Below are positions 25,047-36,092 of a stretch of DNA of 64,000 bases, in pieces; positions within the stretch are counted from its first letter, which is position 1; every line of letters begins with the position of its first letter. A program made the position numbers and the translations under genes. The notes under the pieces are model-generated. The model saw only the letters and a program-made list of their open reading frames with translations. It was not told the DNA's origin and made no database searches. The stretch lies in the NCBI GenBank assembly GCA_024305745.1, contig JAHRBS010000004.1, forward strand, positions 2,046,001 to 2,110,000. Reading direction: 5' to 3'. The stretch comes from Polyporus tsugae (Eukaryota; Basidiomycota; Agaricomycetes; Polyporales; Polyporaceae).

Positions 25047-26170
25047 ATGCGCATCCCTCTATCCCTTTTCGCTCTCGCAAGGTCTGCATTGTCTCTAGAC
25101 ATTGGGAGGTTGTGTGGGCTGACCGTACCTGAATGACGTCGTCAGCTCGTGCGTATCCGCTCTCGCATTCGACTTGACCGGCCGTATACAATGGAACGAG
25201 CACTGTGCAGGTACGTAGTGCATTACGGGGCGATGCTCTCTCTCTGACTGGCATGGGTGCTAGGCCTCAGTGACCTGGGCCAGGCTCAGGTTGTTCTCGA
25301 TCACGGGAAGCTGCACGGAGGTGTGACACGAGACGGTTCGTTCGTTATGTGAGTACAAGATTTCCAAAGCCCTCGCCTGCTGTCCTCACCTCAAGCACCG
25401 TCCAGACCCGACGTCCCAGCAGGAACCTACGTCCTCTCAGTACTCGCGCGCGACCATGCCTTTGAGCAAGTGGGTTCACACTGGCGACTTACCTCTCATC
25501 ACTGCAAGGCTAAATCCGTCGTACTTCGTAGATGCGCGTCGACGTCTACGAGTCGGAGACTCTGCCTCAAGTACGACCTTATTTCCCTGGGACACCGCTC
25601 TCCTCACCGTCCACCGTGACGCTCCCGTACCCCCTCACCCTTTCCGCACGAGGAAAGTACGACTACTTCGTCCCCCGCGAGAGCTTCAACGTCCTCGCAA
25701 TGTTCAAGAACCCGATGATGTTGCTGATGCTCGTCGCGGGAGGGCTCGTCCTACTCACGCCCATGGTGATGGTACGTTCCCCTTTCGCTTCCACATCTCC
25801 CTGACCGTACACCATTGCGAGACGCGGCGTTGGGCTGGTGCTGGAGTGTTCGGGCTTGCGGCTGACACATCGTTCTTGACACAGAAAAACATGGACCCGG
25901 AGATCATGGAAGAGTTCAAGGAGCGGCATGCGAAGATGACCGGTGCGCAGAATGCGCTTCAGAGCGGAGACCTCATGGGCGGGTGCGTCGGCTACGAGTG
26001 ATGCAGAAGTATATAGCACGCTCACATCTCCGTTTTGCACCTTTTCGTCTAGATTCTCCCAGCTATTGTCCGCAGCGAATGAAGAGACGAAGGGTGTCTC
26101 GTCCGGCGCGGCGAAAGGCCCGAGCCCTTCGGCGGCGAAGCAGCGCGGCGGTAAGAGCAAAAAGCGGTAA
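25047..26170 (+). CDS. EMC7: ER membrane protein complex subunit 7
   Basis: Model: join(25047..25081, 25146..25210, 25264..25348, 25406..25469, 25532..25771, 25885..25982, 26053..26170), 234 aa. The signal peptide MRIPLSLFALASSCVSALA is only assembled after splicing the first 35-nt exon. A beta-sandwich lumenal domain follows (FDLTGRIQWNE, AQVVLDHGKLHGGVTRDGSF, IPDVPAGTYVLSVLARDH). Then a YFVPRESFNVLAMFKNPM block and one membrane span (MLLMLVAGGLVLLTPMV) precede a cytosolic tail beginning KNMDPEIMEEFKER and ending in a Lys/Arg-rich stretch. This matches EMC7, part of the insertase that places membrane proteins in the ER. Confidence 0.93.
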
Positions 26171-26291
26171 TATAGTATGTGTGAGTGAGTGAGGATATAG
26201 ATACATGTTATTGTTACACATATTCCAGGGAATCATTATAATGGACCACGATGACACAACCGGCTGTAGGCAAACGTCTGGGATCGATGAT

Positions 26292-26964
26292 TTAAGCCTG
26301 TGGCGTTACCGAGGACGATGGAATTGCTGGAGTTCCTTCACCGGTACCATCCGCGTGTGGTATGCCGTTTACACCTGACGCTCCGCAGGGTTTCATGCTT
26401 GGATAGTCAAGGATCCGTCGCAAGATTGCATTTCTAGGCGCGAGCTACAGTTGGCAAGAGGGACCCGGAGAAGGACGGCGGGAAAATTCACCTTCGCTTA
26501 AATTGCGTCAAGACTGCATGTATGTGCTGTTCATCACCCTCGCCAGCGGAACTGCATGAAAATGTGAAAAAAGTCATCGGAGCATGTGGGGAGACGACGG
26601 ACTTGTCCGCGGGTTTGGGCATTGTCTCAACGACATACATACTATTGTTGGCCATGGCTGACTCCCCAACGACAGCGGCTCCAGGGGCATCGGCGAGCTT
26701 CAAAGCAGAGACGACGAGGTCAGGAGAGAGGCTCTTGACAATCGGCGCACCAGACCGCCCAGGATCGTAGTCGAGGACGAGGACATGCTCCCCCGGATGG
26801 CGAGGAAGAAGAGAGGCCGGCGGGTCATCAGCGTAGTGGTACTCTATAAGAGGGTGGCTGAGGGATGTGGATGTGGGGACGCTGGCGTTGTTCAGACACT
26901 GGCAATGTGAAATAAGCACATAGTACGGAGGACCGGTGGGTGTGGCGGCTGTAGGCGAAGCCAT
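26292..26964 (-). CDS. small conserved fungal protein of unknown function
   Basis: Model: complement(join(26292..26433, 26492..26964)), 204 aa. The body holds HPLIEYHYADDPPASLLP, HPGEHVLVLDYDPG, SPDLVVSALKLADAPGA and MYVVETMP. The second exon supplies RNAILRRILDYP, giving a helical end and a Gly/Ser/Pro tail. I recall similar basidiomycete hypothetical proteins sharing the HYADDP and LDYDP blocks, but none with a known role. No signal peptide or membrane span. A GTGTCT...TCAG segment of 42 nt in the 5' part, in frame without stops, might be a further intron joining directly to the HPLIEYHY block. The open frame extends upstream of this ATG, but without similar composition. Confidence 0.65.
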
Positions 26965-27674
26965 GGAGACACGGTGTGCAGCGTTCAGCCTCTGAACTGG
27001 AAGAGCGGGTGGAAACCGAGAGATAAAGACGGGTAAACTTGGAGGATGATGTTGGCGGTTGTTGGTTGTGCGCAGGAGGCGACCGAGTGATCTCAGCGCC
27101 AGGCACACCGCGTGAGCCCCCATGCGAGTCCGAGTCCGCACCCGGCGCTTCCCATTCACGACGTATGGTCCATATCCATCGGCGTCTACTGTCCAGGGTA
27201 CTCAACGTCCTCATTCATGCTCTTTCCGATATGCTCACCCTCGTCTCTAGTGCCCCAGCACCCCTCTTACCCCCTCCAGCCTCTACATCATCCCATAAAT
27301 ATCTGCTTAATGACCAAAAAATGCAGAGATCGTGAGTGTTTTACGCGCACCGTGCCCGATTTACATACTGCATCACTTCACAGACCTGATCTCCAGGTAT
27401 GCGACGATGCGTCCCCCTGGTGACCGACACTCCCGAGACCCAGGTTCTGCGTGATCCTTTGTATCCACGCGTATGTACCCCCGTACAGCCCGTAGCCGAC
27501 CCCTACATAAGACCCCCGCCCCCCTCCGGTATGTTCTTTCTCAACGTACCTTCTCAAACGCAACGCGCTCGTTCCTGCGACGTCCGCGCCGAGTCCCTTC
27601 CTTTCACTCACCTTCCTTCATTTCCCTTCCATTCATTTGTATAAACCCTAACTCGGCTTTCCGAGCTTACGACC
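26965..27674. other. intergenic between divergent genes
   Basis: This is the promoter region for the small minus-strand protein and the CAP protein at 27675. A CT-rich leader occupies about 27580-27670. No gene seen. Confidence 0.5.
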
Positions 27675-29143
27675 ATGAACCGCTTCGCATACTTCTTGGT
27701 CTCTCTTCCCCTTCTCCTCACCTTCCTCGGTAGCGTCGAAGCCGGTCCCGCCTGCGCTCACCGTAACCAGGGCACCGATGCATGCGCCGAGGCTTGCGGA
27801 GATAAGTGGGGTTGGCCTGGTCACATCTTCGGCACCGACCGCTGGGGTCCCGTTGTGACTAAAACCGCCACCGGCTCAGACGTCCTCGCTGCTGCCACCA
27901 CCAAGGCTTGCCGCGCTCGCTCGTACGTCCTCTTTCAATTTAGCATTACATGCATCGGTGACCTTCTTGTTCTAGTTCGGGTCCTGTCGGCGAGCCCGCT
28001 ACTGCCCCTGCGAACGCTCCGGGCTCTGCTTCTGTTTCTTCTGATATCTCGGTTTCGACGCCCGTTAGCTCCGCTGTCTCCCCTCACTTCTCTATCTTGA
28101 AGCCTACTGGGTTCACCTACTCTCGCGTGTGGACCCGCTCCCCCGGCTGCTCTCGCTCCCATAGGCGTCGGCCCACGTCTTCGTCCGTGCAGTTCAGTTC
28201 CGCCGAGCCGACGACCTCGAGTGTCCCCGTCACCACCGTTCCCACTACTAGCAGCCCAACCACCATTGACACTACTAGCACTCCGACCACCCCGGCCACT
28301 ACTAGCACCCCGACCACCCCGACCACTACCAGCACTCCCCACACTACTAGCACCTCACACACTACTAGCACCCCGACCACCACTAGCACTCCTCACACCA
28401 CCGTCGTAAAGACCACTTCGACTCAGAGTGCCCCACAGCCTTCATCCACATCTAGCTCCGGCCAGACGTCCCAGAGCGACATTGACGCCTACCTTACTGC
28501 GCACAACTCGATTCGCAAGAAACACGGCGCTGCCGACTTGACCTGGAGCGACGAGCTTGCCGCTGCCGCTCAGAGCTGGGCTGATAAGTGTGTCGTCAAG
28601 CACTCTGGTGGATCCCTTGGTCCCTATGGCGGTACGTCATGATTTACCCACATTGCCACTGTACGTCTGTGCTAACTTCCGAATCACAGAAAACCTTGCT
28701 GCGGGCACCGGTAGCGCTTATGGCATTGCCTCTGCCGTCAGGTCCTGGACCAACGAAGTTAGTAAGTATCTATCGCACAGGCTATCCTGGTTTACCACGA
28801 TGCTGACCGTGCCTTTCAGAGTACTACGACTCCAGCAACCCTCAGCCGTCCCACTTCACCCAGGTCGTCTGGAAGGGCAGCAAGCAACTTGGCTGTGCTG
28901 TTGCAGAGTGCTCGGGTGTCTTCGATCCCAAGTACGGCGTGAGTCCTTCTGGATTTTTCTCAGCGTACACGGGTTCACCAGCGTGTTATGCAGATCGCCA
29001 AGTTCTACGTGTGCGAGTACTCGCCGGCTGGCAACGTCCTCGGCGAATTCGCGTACGTTTCTTGCGCCGATTCTCACTTGTACTCGTCACTGACTCCATC
29101 CACCCCCCCCCTCGCCCCAATTAGGCAGAACGTCCAAGCCTGA
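27675..29143 (+). CDS. secreted CAP-superfamily (SCP/PR-1) protein with Thr/Ser/Pro linker
   Basis: Model: join(27675..27922, 27976..28631, 28690..28761, 28820..28938, 28994..29052, 29125..29143), 390 aa. A signal peptide (FLVSLPLLLTFLGSVEA) is followed by a Cys-containing segment (GPACAHRN...DACAEACGDKWGW). A low-complexity linker built from TTSTP repeats covers about residues 160-240. The CAP domain (about 250-385) carries the AHNSIRKKHGA start, WSDELAAAAQSWADKC, ENLAAG, HFTQVVWKGSKQLGC and YVCEYSPAGNVLGEF, with the His and Glu residues of the CAP cavity present. Fungal relatives (yeast Pry proteins) are secreted and bind sterols and fatty acids; that role is inferred here. The linker is probably O-mannosylated. 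The last exon is 19 nt. Confidence 0.92.
28240..28405 (+). repeat. Thr/Ser/Pro codon repeat in CAP gene
   Basis: Imperfect tandem copies of actactagcaccccgaccacc encode a TTSTPTTP-like linker. Length variation between strains would be expected. Confidence 0.85.
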
Positions 29144-29763
29144 GCGCCACATTTTGTCGAAAGACCCAAGTCGCGACGAACACCCAGTCGCAGAATCCAA
29201 GAGATCATCCCATTTTCTTTCTTTTCTTTTGTGCCGCCGGTGCATCAGGAATGTCCGGCGCGTCTCATCTGTTGCCTACGTACCGCGTACGACTGCATCT
29301 GCCCTTCCCACTGTATCATGCTTGTCGGTTGCCTTGCCTGTCTCTACATTCGTCAAAGTCAACTCAATGTATTACCACCTGCCTACCCATCGAGAATGGT
29401 TAGTCCACAGGCGCTCGGTAGGCGTTGCACCGCCACTAACCGTAAAGACTCAATTCTGTCACCCGCCTATCACACCACGTCGGTGTCTCATGAACAAACA
29501 CTTTCCAATATTCTGCCCCAGCCGATCGCACTTGCAGAACCCACTCATCATCCATAAGGACGCTTACATCAACACCTCTTCAGTGCATGTCATGTTGCTC
29601 GGCACGATTCTATCACATTGAACGCTCGTACAACTTATCAAAGGTAGTAGTCATAATTGTCACACCTAATGCAACGGTCATTCGGTCGTGGAACAGGCCT
29701 AGGTGAGTCCTTGGTTCGTATTGATGCATTCATGAGGTAACTCGTGCGCAGCATGCCGATGGC
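29144..29763. other. intergenic between convergent genes
   Basis: Probable 3' UTRs of the CAP gene and of the minus-strand membrane protein. No coding signal seen. Confidence 0.5.
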
Positions 29764-30480
29764 TCAGGCCAATCCAGCAACGCGGGCCTTCTCCTCCATA
29801 AGACTCGTGTCCCGAGTGTCTTGCGAATGGATGGAACGCTGGCCATCGTCGGTGCCTTTGACTGCTTTCTTGCGGGCAGCGAGGATCGCCACGAGTGCAC
29901 CGAGGATCCCACCGACCACGAACCCGCCGACCGTCCCGCCGGCGATGGCGCCAGTGTTGGCGGAGGACGAGGCTGTGGAGGTTGAAGTCGAGGTGTGGAG
30001 GCAGTGCCCGAAGACACTGTGTTCCTCTTGACGTTGAAGATGGCGTCGGGGGCATCTGATGGTGTATATCGATCGGACACGATATCACCTACGATCGATC
30101 AAAGGGAAAGACATACCGAACAAATTCTGCGCAACAACCTCGGCCGCGGTGGCGTTGAACGTGCCGTCGGTCGCAAGGGCATCGGTGAACTTCCAGTCTG
30201 GCAGCGGCGTGTTGTAGGGCATAATGCTCGCGGTGTATCTGGCAAAAATGCAGCAGTCTGTATGAATGTGTACTACTCGAGAACGAAGGACTCCGAGGAT
30301 GTGCAATTATCGCTGCACCTCGAGTCTTCTCCAGTTTCGGGCATGTTAAAGCAATGGCATGTACCTTTCGCATTGCATGCGCACCAATATCATACAGGCC
30401 TTGCGAGCACAGACTGTTTTCAGCAACGTTCGGCCCAAGGCGGTCTCGCTTTCTGATAACCACGCATCACGTGCCACCAT
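29764..30480 (-). CDS. putative single-span membrane protein, structure uncertain
   Basis: Tentative model: complement(join(29764..29972, 30117..30238, 30365..30480)), 148 aa. The best-supported part is the end: a Ser/Thr stretch, then a Gly-rich membrane span (AIAGGTVGGFVVGGILGALV) and a basic tail (RKKAVKGTDDGQRSIHS) closing with MEEKARVAGLA. Upstream, YTASIMPYNTPLPDWKFTDA and FNATAAEVVAQNLF look coding, with two possible N-glycosylation sites. A segment 29973-30087 (SDRYTPSDAPDAIFNVKR) also looks coding but is in a different frame from the membrane span, so either it is skipped, as modelled with a 144-nt intron, or there is a frameshift. No family recognised, and the start is weak. Confidence 0.35.
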
Positions 30481-30565
30481 CTACAGCACGGACCTTGCCG
30501 AAGCGGGCCAGATGGCTGGGATTGGCTGGGCATGGGGACGGTGAGCGGCCCAGCTCTCGACCTGC

Positions 30566-31619
30566 ATGTTCCCTCAGTTCTCCAGGCGGTCGACTGTCTC
30601 CCAGGTCGTTTACCTCCTCATCGTCCTCCTCACTAGCTTCTTCGTTGCCATCTCCTGTGTGCTGCTCCTCTCCCAGGCCGCGCGTACCGCGCCGACCAGG
30701 TCATTCGTCCAGAACTTCAATGCGGTCGTAATCGGCGCGGCCTATGTCATCCTGGTCGGTCGCTGCTCTCGCTCGCCAGCCGTAGCTGTTCCGCTAAGCT
30801 CGAGCCGCCCGGCGCTGTGCTGCAGCTCGTTGTTTCATTGGCGTTCTGCCTGAACCGGCGGATCGCAGTGCACAGGAGGTTGACGCGGATCTCGAAGACG
30901 TTCCACACGCTCGGGAAGAACGATGTTCCGAATGTGAGTGCGTTCGGGGTACTGGCACTCTTTCGTCTCTCATGCTCGTGTCTTGGCGTCTTGAATGCGT
31001 TGGAAGTAGAACGTGCACCAGTACATCCAGCAGGAGTACACCCGCGCGTGCCTCATCGCGTACGAGTCGCGTCCGAAGGACGGCTTCCAAGAGGGCTGGG
31101 GGAAGCCGGGCACCAAGCTCCAAGCGATCCCGTTCCGGGCCTCTCTCCTCGACACGGTCCGCGTGATCGGTACGTCCTATTCTCTCCATGTGCGCAAGGT
31201 GTCCGTCCTGTCCTCAGTACCATGACGCGTACATTTGCTGCAGACAAGGCCGCACATGCAGTCATTCCGCGGCACCCGCCCCTCCGTCCGCACGCGCGCA
31301 TGATGCACCACTTCCGGTTCATCCTTCCTCTGCTAAGCAAGGACGAGGATGGCTTGACTCCACTACACTACTACGACTCGGCAATCCAGTTGGCCCGACA
31401 TGCCTCGAGGGAGCCCACTGAACAGGAGTACATGGTCGGTATGAGGGCCGCGAAGGAGATCCAAGATGTGTATGTAGGGTCTTTGATAATCAGAGTTATT
31501 ACGATTAATTGACGCGTTCGTGTAGCTTGGATGAATGCCTGGCGGAGATGCGTGAGGGATCATCGGCGGACTTGAGTATATGCGAGTATTCCGTACATTG
31601 TGTCAGAACGTGGTGCTGA
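30566..31619 (+). CDS. DLT1: DLT1-like membrane protein (defect at low temperature)
   Basis: Model: join(30566..30754, 30826..30933, 31010..31169, 31244..31469, 31526..31619), 258 aa. Two N-terminal membrane spans are seen: VVYLLIVLLTSFFVAISCVLL and, completed across the first intron, AVVIGAAYVILLVVSLAFCL, with LSQAARTAPTRSF between them. A basic NRRIAVHRRLTRI stretch follows. The soluble part has HQYIQQEYTRACLIAYESRP, GWGKPGT and LPLLSKDEDGLTPLHYYDSA. This order fits yeast Dlt1, a membrane protein of unknown biochemical role needed for growth in the cold. The start lies only 86 nt from the start of the minus-strand gene, so these two promoters would overlap. Confidence 0.8.
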
Positions 31620-31793
31620 AGTTATGTGATATGCAGATGCAGCAGACAAGGACAGTTCTTACGGATGACTCAAGCGGGTCCTCGACAACAATGTTTGAGA
31701 CATATCACATACTAATTGCTGCCTACTATCCGTGCACCATCCGGGAGACCAACCAGCTACTCGTACAGACTTCCAGAGTCCCGCGCCAACACC

Positions 31794-32940
31794 TCAGTGA
31801 AGCCCGTTCTGGTAGACCTTCTTGAAGCTAGGACGCTCAGCCCACGCTTGCCAGTACGCAACGACCTTCGCAGGGACAGGTTCCTTGGTCTCCTTCGCAA
31901 GTGCCTTGTACCCATCCTTGTCGTTTGTTCCTCCAGTGAGGAAGGCGACACGCGCCAACCACGCAGCCAAGTGGAAGTCGTCCTCTCCCGGGGTCTCGCC
32001 ACCGAGGAAACCGGAGTCGGGAAGCTTGGCGGGGAGGTCGATAAGGATGAAGTTCGCGATCGTCTGCCAGTGAGCGATCGAGTGCTTGAAGAAGCCCTGC
32101 TTGGCCTCTTCAGGCACCGCGCCTTTGTAAATAGCGAGGATGGCGCCGTTCGCCGCCTTCTTGGCCTCGTAGAACGCCCTGAACTCCGCCGCCTTGGGGA
32201 GATCGGCATGCTTGTCGAGGGAGTTCTGACCTGTTGAGCGCGGTGCACCGGATCAGGTGATAGTGCAAGGACGCCAGGAGATGGCGCGACTTACGATTCT
32301 GGACAAATTGGAAAGGGAAGCCCCCGGCGGCGGCTTTTAGCTCTTCGTCGTTGCGCTAGAGCGCAAAATGCTATCGATGAGTATGATGATGATCCGTGGC
32401 TATGCGACACCCACTGAGAGGAGGAGAGGGGCGTTCGGGTCGTACTTGTCCTCATGGATGGTATTGATGAACACCGTGCCCTTGGCGACTGTTTTGGGCG
32501 CGTTGTCCACCAAGTACGATACCACATCCTTGGTGGATGTGTACGTCTTGTTGCCCGCAGCGAGGGTCGGAAGGGTGGCGTGGGGGTTCTACAGAGTCCA
32601 AACCAGAGCAGGGATGGTTAGACTCGGGCGCAGACGGCAGGCGTGCGAGGACAGATGGGAATGGACTGGGACGCACGATCTTGAGGAACTCAGGGGAGAA
32701 GTTGGCGCCCTCGGCGAGGTTGATGACTTTGGTCTCGATAGCACCCTCGGGGTAGCCGAGCTCAGCACTGTTGGTCGATTTCAGACGGGTATTACGAGGG
32801 TTTGAAGCTAATGCTTACATTGCGAGTTCGGGGGCGGCTGCCCAGACGGACATGCCGAAGGTGTAGAAGACGGGCTGTAGGTCATTGTTAGCTGACTGCC
32901 ATCGTCTACGAGAAGGGGCTGCGATATCTACACTGGACAT
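31794..32940 (-). CDS. glutathione S-transferase family protein
   Basis: Model: complement(join(31794..32230, 32295..32355, 32415..32588, 32677..32767, 32819..32874, 32932..32940)), 275 aa. The thioredoxin-like N-terminal domain reads PVFYTFGMSVWAAAPELAIAELG, with NPHATLPTLAAG providing the cis-Pro and TKDVVSYLVDN the glutathione gamma-Glu contact region. The all-helical C-terminal domain includes FFKHSIAHWQTIANFI and GEDDFHLAAWLARVAFLTG. The GST fold is clear; the class is not, and detoxification or another role is inference. The first coding exon is only 9 nt (ATG plus two codons); without that intron the start would still be in frame and add 19 residues. Confidence 0.85.
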
Positions 32941-33522
32941 GGTTGGCAGCGTTTGTAAAACCTATCAGAGGTGGTGGTAGAGTGGAGGGGAGGAGGATGG
33001 CTGGCAGGCTTCGATGTGGACTTCGATGTGGACCAAGCTCATGAGGATTGGCATTGGGTTTATATAGCTGCTTCGGAAGAAGATGGACGCCGGCAATGGC
33101 CAAGTTGATCGAAACACCGGCCAGCCTCGGTGACTTGATCCAAGCTAGAGCGCATGCACCGATGATGATATAATTAATATTCACATACTTACGTCTCGAA
33201 CCAGGCCCTTGTTCTACCAGCCCGTGATTTTTGATGAGCTCTGTGCGTGAGTCTGTCCGGCTGGGATACAGTACTTAATCCGAGCTCGAGCCTGCTGAGT
33301 CGCGATTGCAAAGCATCCTCATCGTCACGTGGGCGCGTTTCATTGCACGCGCCGACCGCCGCAAGCCCCCAAGACAAGCAGCCGCGAATTTAATTTATTT
33401 AATTTAGTGCTTGCTACCCACCACTTGACCCTGTTGGTCAGAATGATGTGCCAATGAACCATAACATTTGCGCACGCCCGTCAGTCCCCCAGACTCGCCG
33501 CTAGTGAATCGCTGGAATAATG
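32941..33522. other. intergenic
   Basis: Promoter of the GST gene on the right side of its start, followed by the 3' flank of the first BTB gene. AT-richer than the surroundings. No gene seen. Confidence 0.5.
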
Positions 33523-34513
33523 TCACGGCCACTACCGTGTCATGATCAGCTCGGTGTCCAGTTCACTTTGTGTCCTATCCACAAGCTACACTGATGTGTA
33601 TGCTCACCTCGATCGTTTGAGGAAGTCTTTGAGCAATCGTCTGTAGGTTCTCCAACGTACCACGCCTATTGTAAAGGCCTTTTCCGCAATTCTGGCACGT
33701 GTCGTCCAGGCATGCTTCAAGTTCCGGTGGCAGAGATCTGGCGTTGGCATCTACCTGAGCGAGACAAAGAAACCTCCACGGCTCCGTGATCCAGGCGACC
33801 TTGAGGGCCCACCAGGTACTATGGTCCTCCAGCTCGTTGCACGACTCCTCGGCACCGTTACATCTTCTACCGCTCTCGTTGTCCGCATTGAACTCTACCG
33901 GGTCTGCCAAGGCCGCTATCACCATCTTCCGCCTACGGTCATGCAGCAGGAGTAGCTTCATTAGATGCGCGGCTTCGAGTCGACCGACTCCCTTCGCGTG
34001 GTCTTCCGACATGATGTCCAGCTCGAGCGTGCGCGAGGCGGCTGCCTTCGCTTCGTCTTCCCAAGACATCCGACACGCGATGCTGAATACTCTGATGGGG
34101 GAAGAGGGAACAAGACGTCCTAGGGCCAAGCGAAGAACGGCACTGGCCATCGCCATCTCGTATTTCTCCGCAGCGTACAGCAGTGCTTCAACGTCGTCGA
34201 CATTGTCGAGCGGGGGTAGGGAGATGCCGCTGATCATAGACAACAGATGCGCAAGAACCTCGGAGCTTTCGCTCACCGCGATAGGTTCTGCGCCGCTGGT
34301 CTGTCGTGTGCCTTGCGGGAGAGTGAACATGGCCCGAAACCATGAAGACGTCCGGCTGAGGGTAGTAGATGAGATAGGAAATAGGACATCGTCCTTTGAA
34401 AGGAGGGTCACATCCGCTGTCGGGAAAGCGGCGGCTAAAACTGGGTGAGTTTCGCGCGATGCGCTTGAAGTCGTTTCCATCGACGTGTCTGATTGCTCGT
34501 GGCTTGTCTGCAT
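33523..34513 (-). CDS. BTB/POZ-domain protein, paralogue A (intact)
   Basis: Model: complement(join(33523..33531, 33608..34513)), 304 aa. The N-terminal BTB fold reads ADVTLLSKDDVLFPISSTTL then SRTSSWFRAMFTLPQ, with LLSMISGISLPPLDNVDDVE and LLYAAEKYEMAMA. This is the arrangement of fungal BTB proteins that bind Cullin-3 or self-associate. The C-terminal half carries IACRMSWEDEAKAAASRTL, a helical LLLLHDRRR, then conserved Cys and His (RCNG...SCNELEDH) and a CQNCG pair, which could bind zinc. A GAG|GTGAGC donor after PQTIE joins a 9-nt last exon coding Trp-Pro-stop, also found in the two neighbours. Lineage-expanded family; function unknown. Confidence 0.75.
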
Positions 34514-34828
34514 ACTGGCCCTGCTTAATCATGAATATCAGGAAGGGTAGGGTGGAGCTGAGATCTCATCGTTGCCGATACTCACGTAGTTGTTGCGCAA
34601 AAGCTAGGTCGCTTTGCGGCTGGGAGAACAAGGAGTGGGAAGTAGTACGGGGATGCTCGACCTTGCGTCCTGCGTCCAAGTTCCACCTTTAACGTTCAAC
34701 ATTGATAAGAGAAGCAGTTCTACAAGCGCGCAGGACATGGTAACACATGACAAGAAGCCTCACTACAGCGGCCGTGCTCTATGGCATACCGAATACTAGT
34801 TGCAACCCGCTTTACTAGTCTGCATCCG

Positions 34829-35782
34829 TCACGGCCACTACGAAAGGTTCATCATGACACTGTTGGACGAATATTCAGAAAACGACTCACCTCTACCGTG
34901 TTGGGGAGCTTTTGGACTATTTCTTTAAGGTTGTCCAATGTCGACGTTCTGGAGTACAGGTTCCTGTTGCAACGTCCGCACCGATCTTCGAGCAACGCCC
35001 CGAGCTCTGGAATGTTCTGGCCACCTGTTTCTCCCCCGCCGGCATTCGTCTCACCCAGAGACAGGAACCTCCACGGCTCCCTGCTCCAAGCAAGTTTGAA
35101 AGCCGACCACTTGGGGTGGTCGACAACCGCGTCGCACCCCTGGCCGTTAACGTTGCCTGTGCAGCGGTTCCAACGCTCGTTGGCACTGAAGAGACTCTTG
35201 TCTTCCAGTGCCTCTCCGGCCGCTTTCCGTCTGCGGTCGTGCAGGGAGAGCAGCTTCAGTAGTTGGGGCATAGCCAGACGGCCGAGCTCCGCAGCATTCT
35301 CCGGCGCCATGAGATCGAGTCCCAAGGTGCGCGTCGCCGCCTCCTTCGCTTCGCCCTCCCAATTCATGCGACAGGCGATGCCGTAGAGGCGGATCGAGGG
35401 CGCGGACGATGGCGATCGGCATGGGCATCTCGTACTTCTCCGCGGCCTGCAGCAGCCGTTCCGCGAAACCGTGATCGTGCAGAGGGGGGCATGTTATCGC
35501 TATCCCGCTGATCATGGACAAGAGACTCGCGAGGATGTCCGAAGTCTCCGTCAGTCGGATGCATTCCGGCCCGGCCCTGGGGAAAATGCTGACGGCTTGC
35601 GGGAGAGATAGTGTCGTCCGGAACCATCCTGACGTGCGAGCAAGGGTTTCTGGTGATACGGGAAAGGAAATATTGTCTGCAGAGAGCAATGTGACGGTGG
35701 TACCGGAGAACGCTCCTAAGAACGAGGGATGTATTGAGGACACGGCAGTTGAGGCAATCGACGGGGTGTTAGGTCCGGTCAT
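34829..35782 (-). pseudogene. BTB/POZ-domain paralogue B, frameshifted
   Basis: Same layout as paralogue A: BTB domain (TVTLLSADNISFPVSPETL, TSGWFRTTLSLPQ), then IACRMNWEGEAKEAATRTL, LSLHDRRRKAA, the RCTG...C...DH cluster and CGRCN. Last coding exon 34829-34837 is TGG CCG TGA after a 53-nt intron. Near 35398-35402 the frame changes: the upstream frame reads YEMPMPIAIVRA and the downstream one SIRLYGIACRM. Compared with A about eight codons are missing there. So this copy is either a pseudogene or has a sequence error; a 52-nt GTCCGC...GGGAG segment spanning the site could in theory be spliced out in frame, but its donor is poor. Confidence 0.6.
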
Positions 35783-36092
35783 TTCGGGGTTGACAACGCC
35801 TTTGCGAGTTTGTTAAACCAGAGCATTCATGCGAAAACCATGGAACGGACCTTTGAAGACGTTTGCCAGCAAACCTTGGGGTGAATGTGGTGTAGATGTC
35901 AAGATTCGAAACGTATCTTAAAGAACGAGGGCGGGCACGGAGGTACTTCGGTGAGATAAAGATGCATGCATTTACGGCAGCACACGTTCGAACGGCGGCC
36001 ATACAACAGTCATGAGGACAGATACGATCCAAAACGTAACTGCGGTAGCCCACAACATGCACGCAGATAACGTCAGCTCCCCACCAACGCAG

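Noticed and set aside
28117..28389. Val-rich minus-strand ORF
   Set aside because: It is the reverse of the Thr/Ser/Pro linker repeat in the CAP gene.
28240..28405. Short tandem repeats resembling a CRISPR-like array
   Set aside because: They are codon repeats inside a coding exon, without unique spacers, in a eukaryote.
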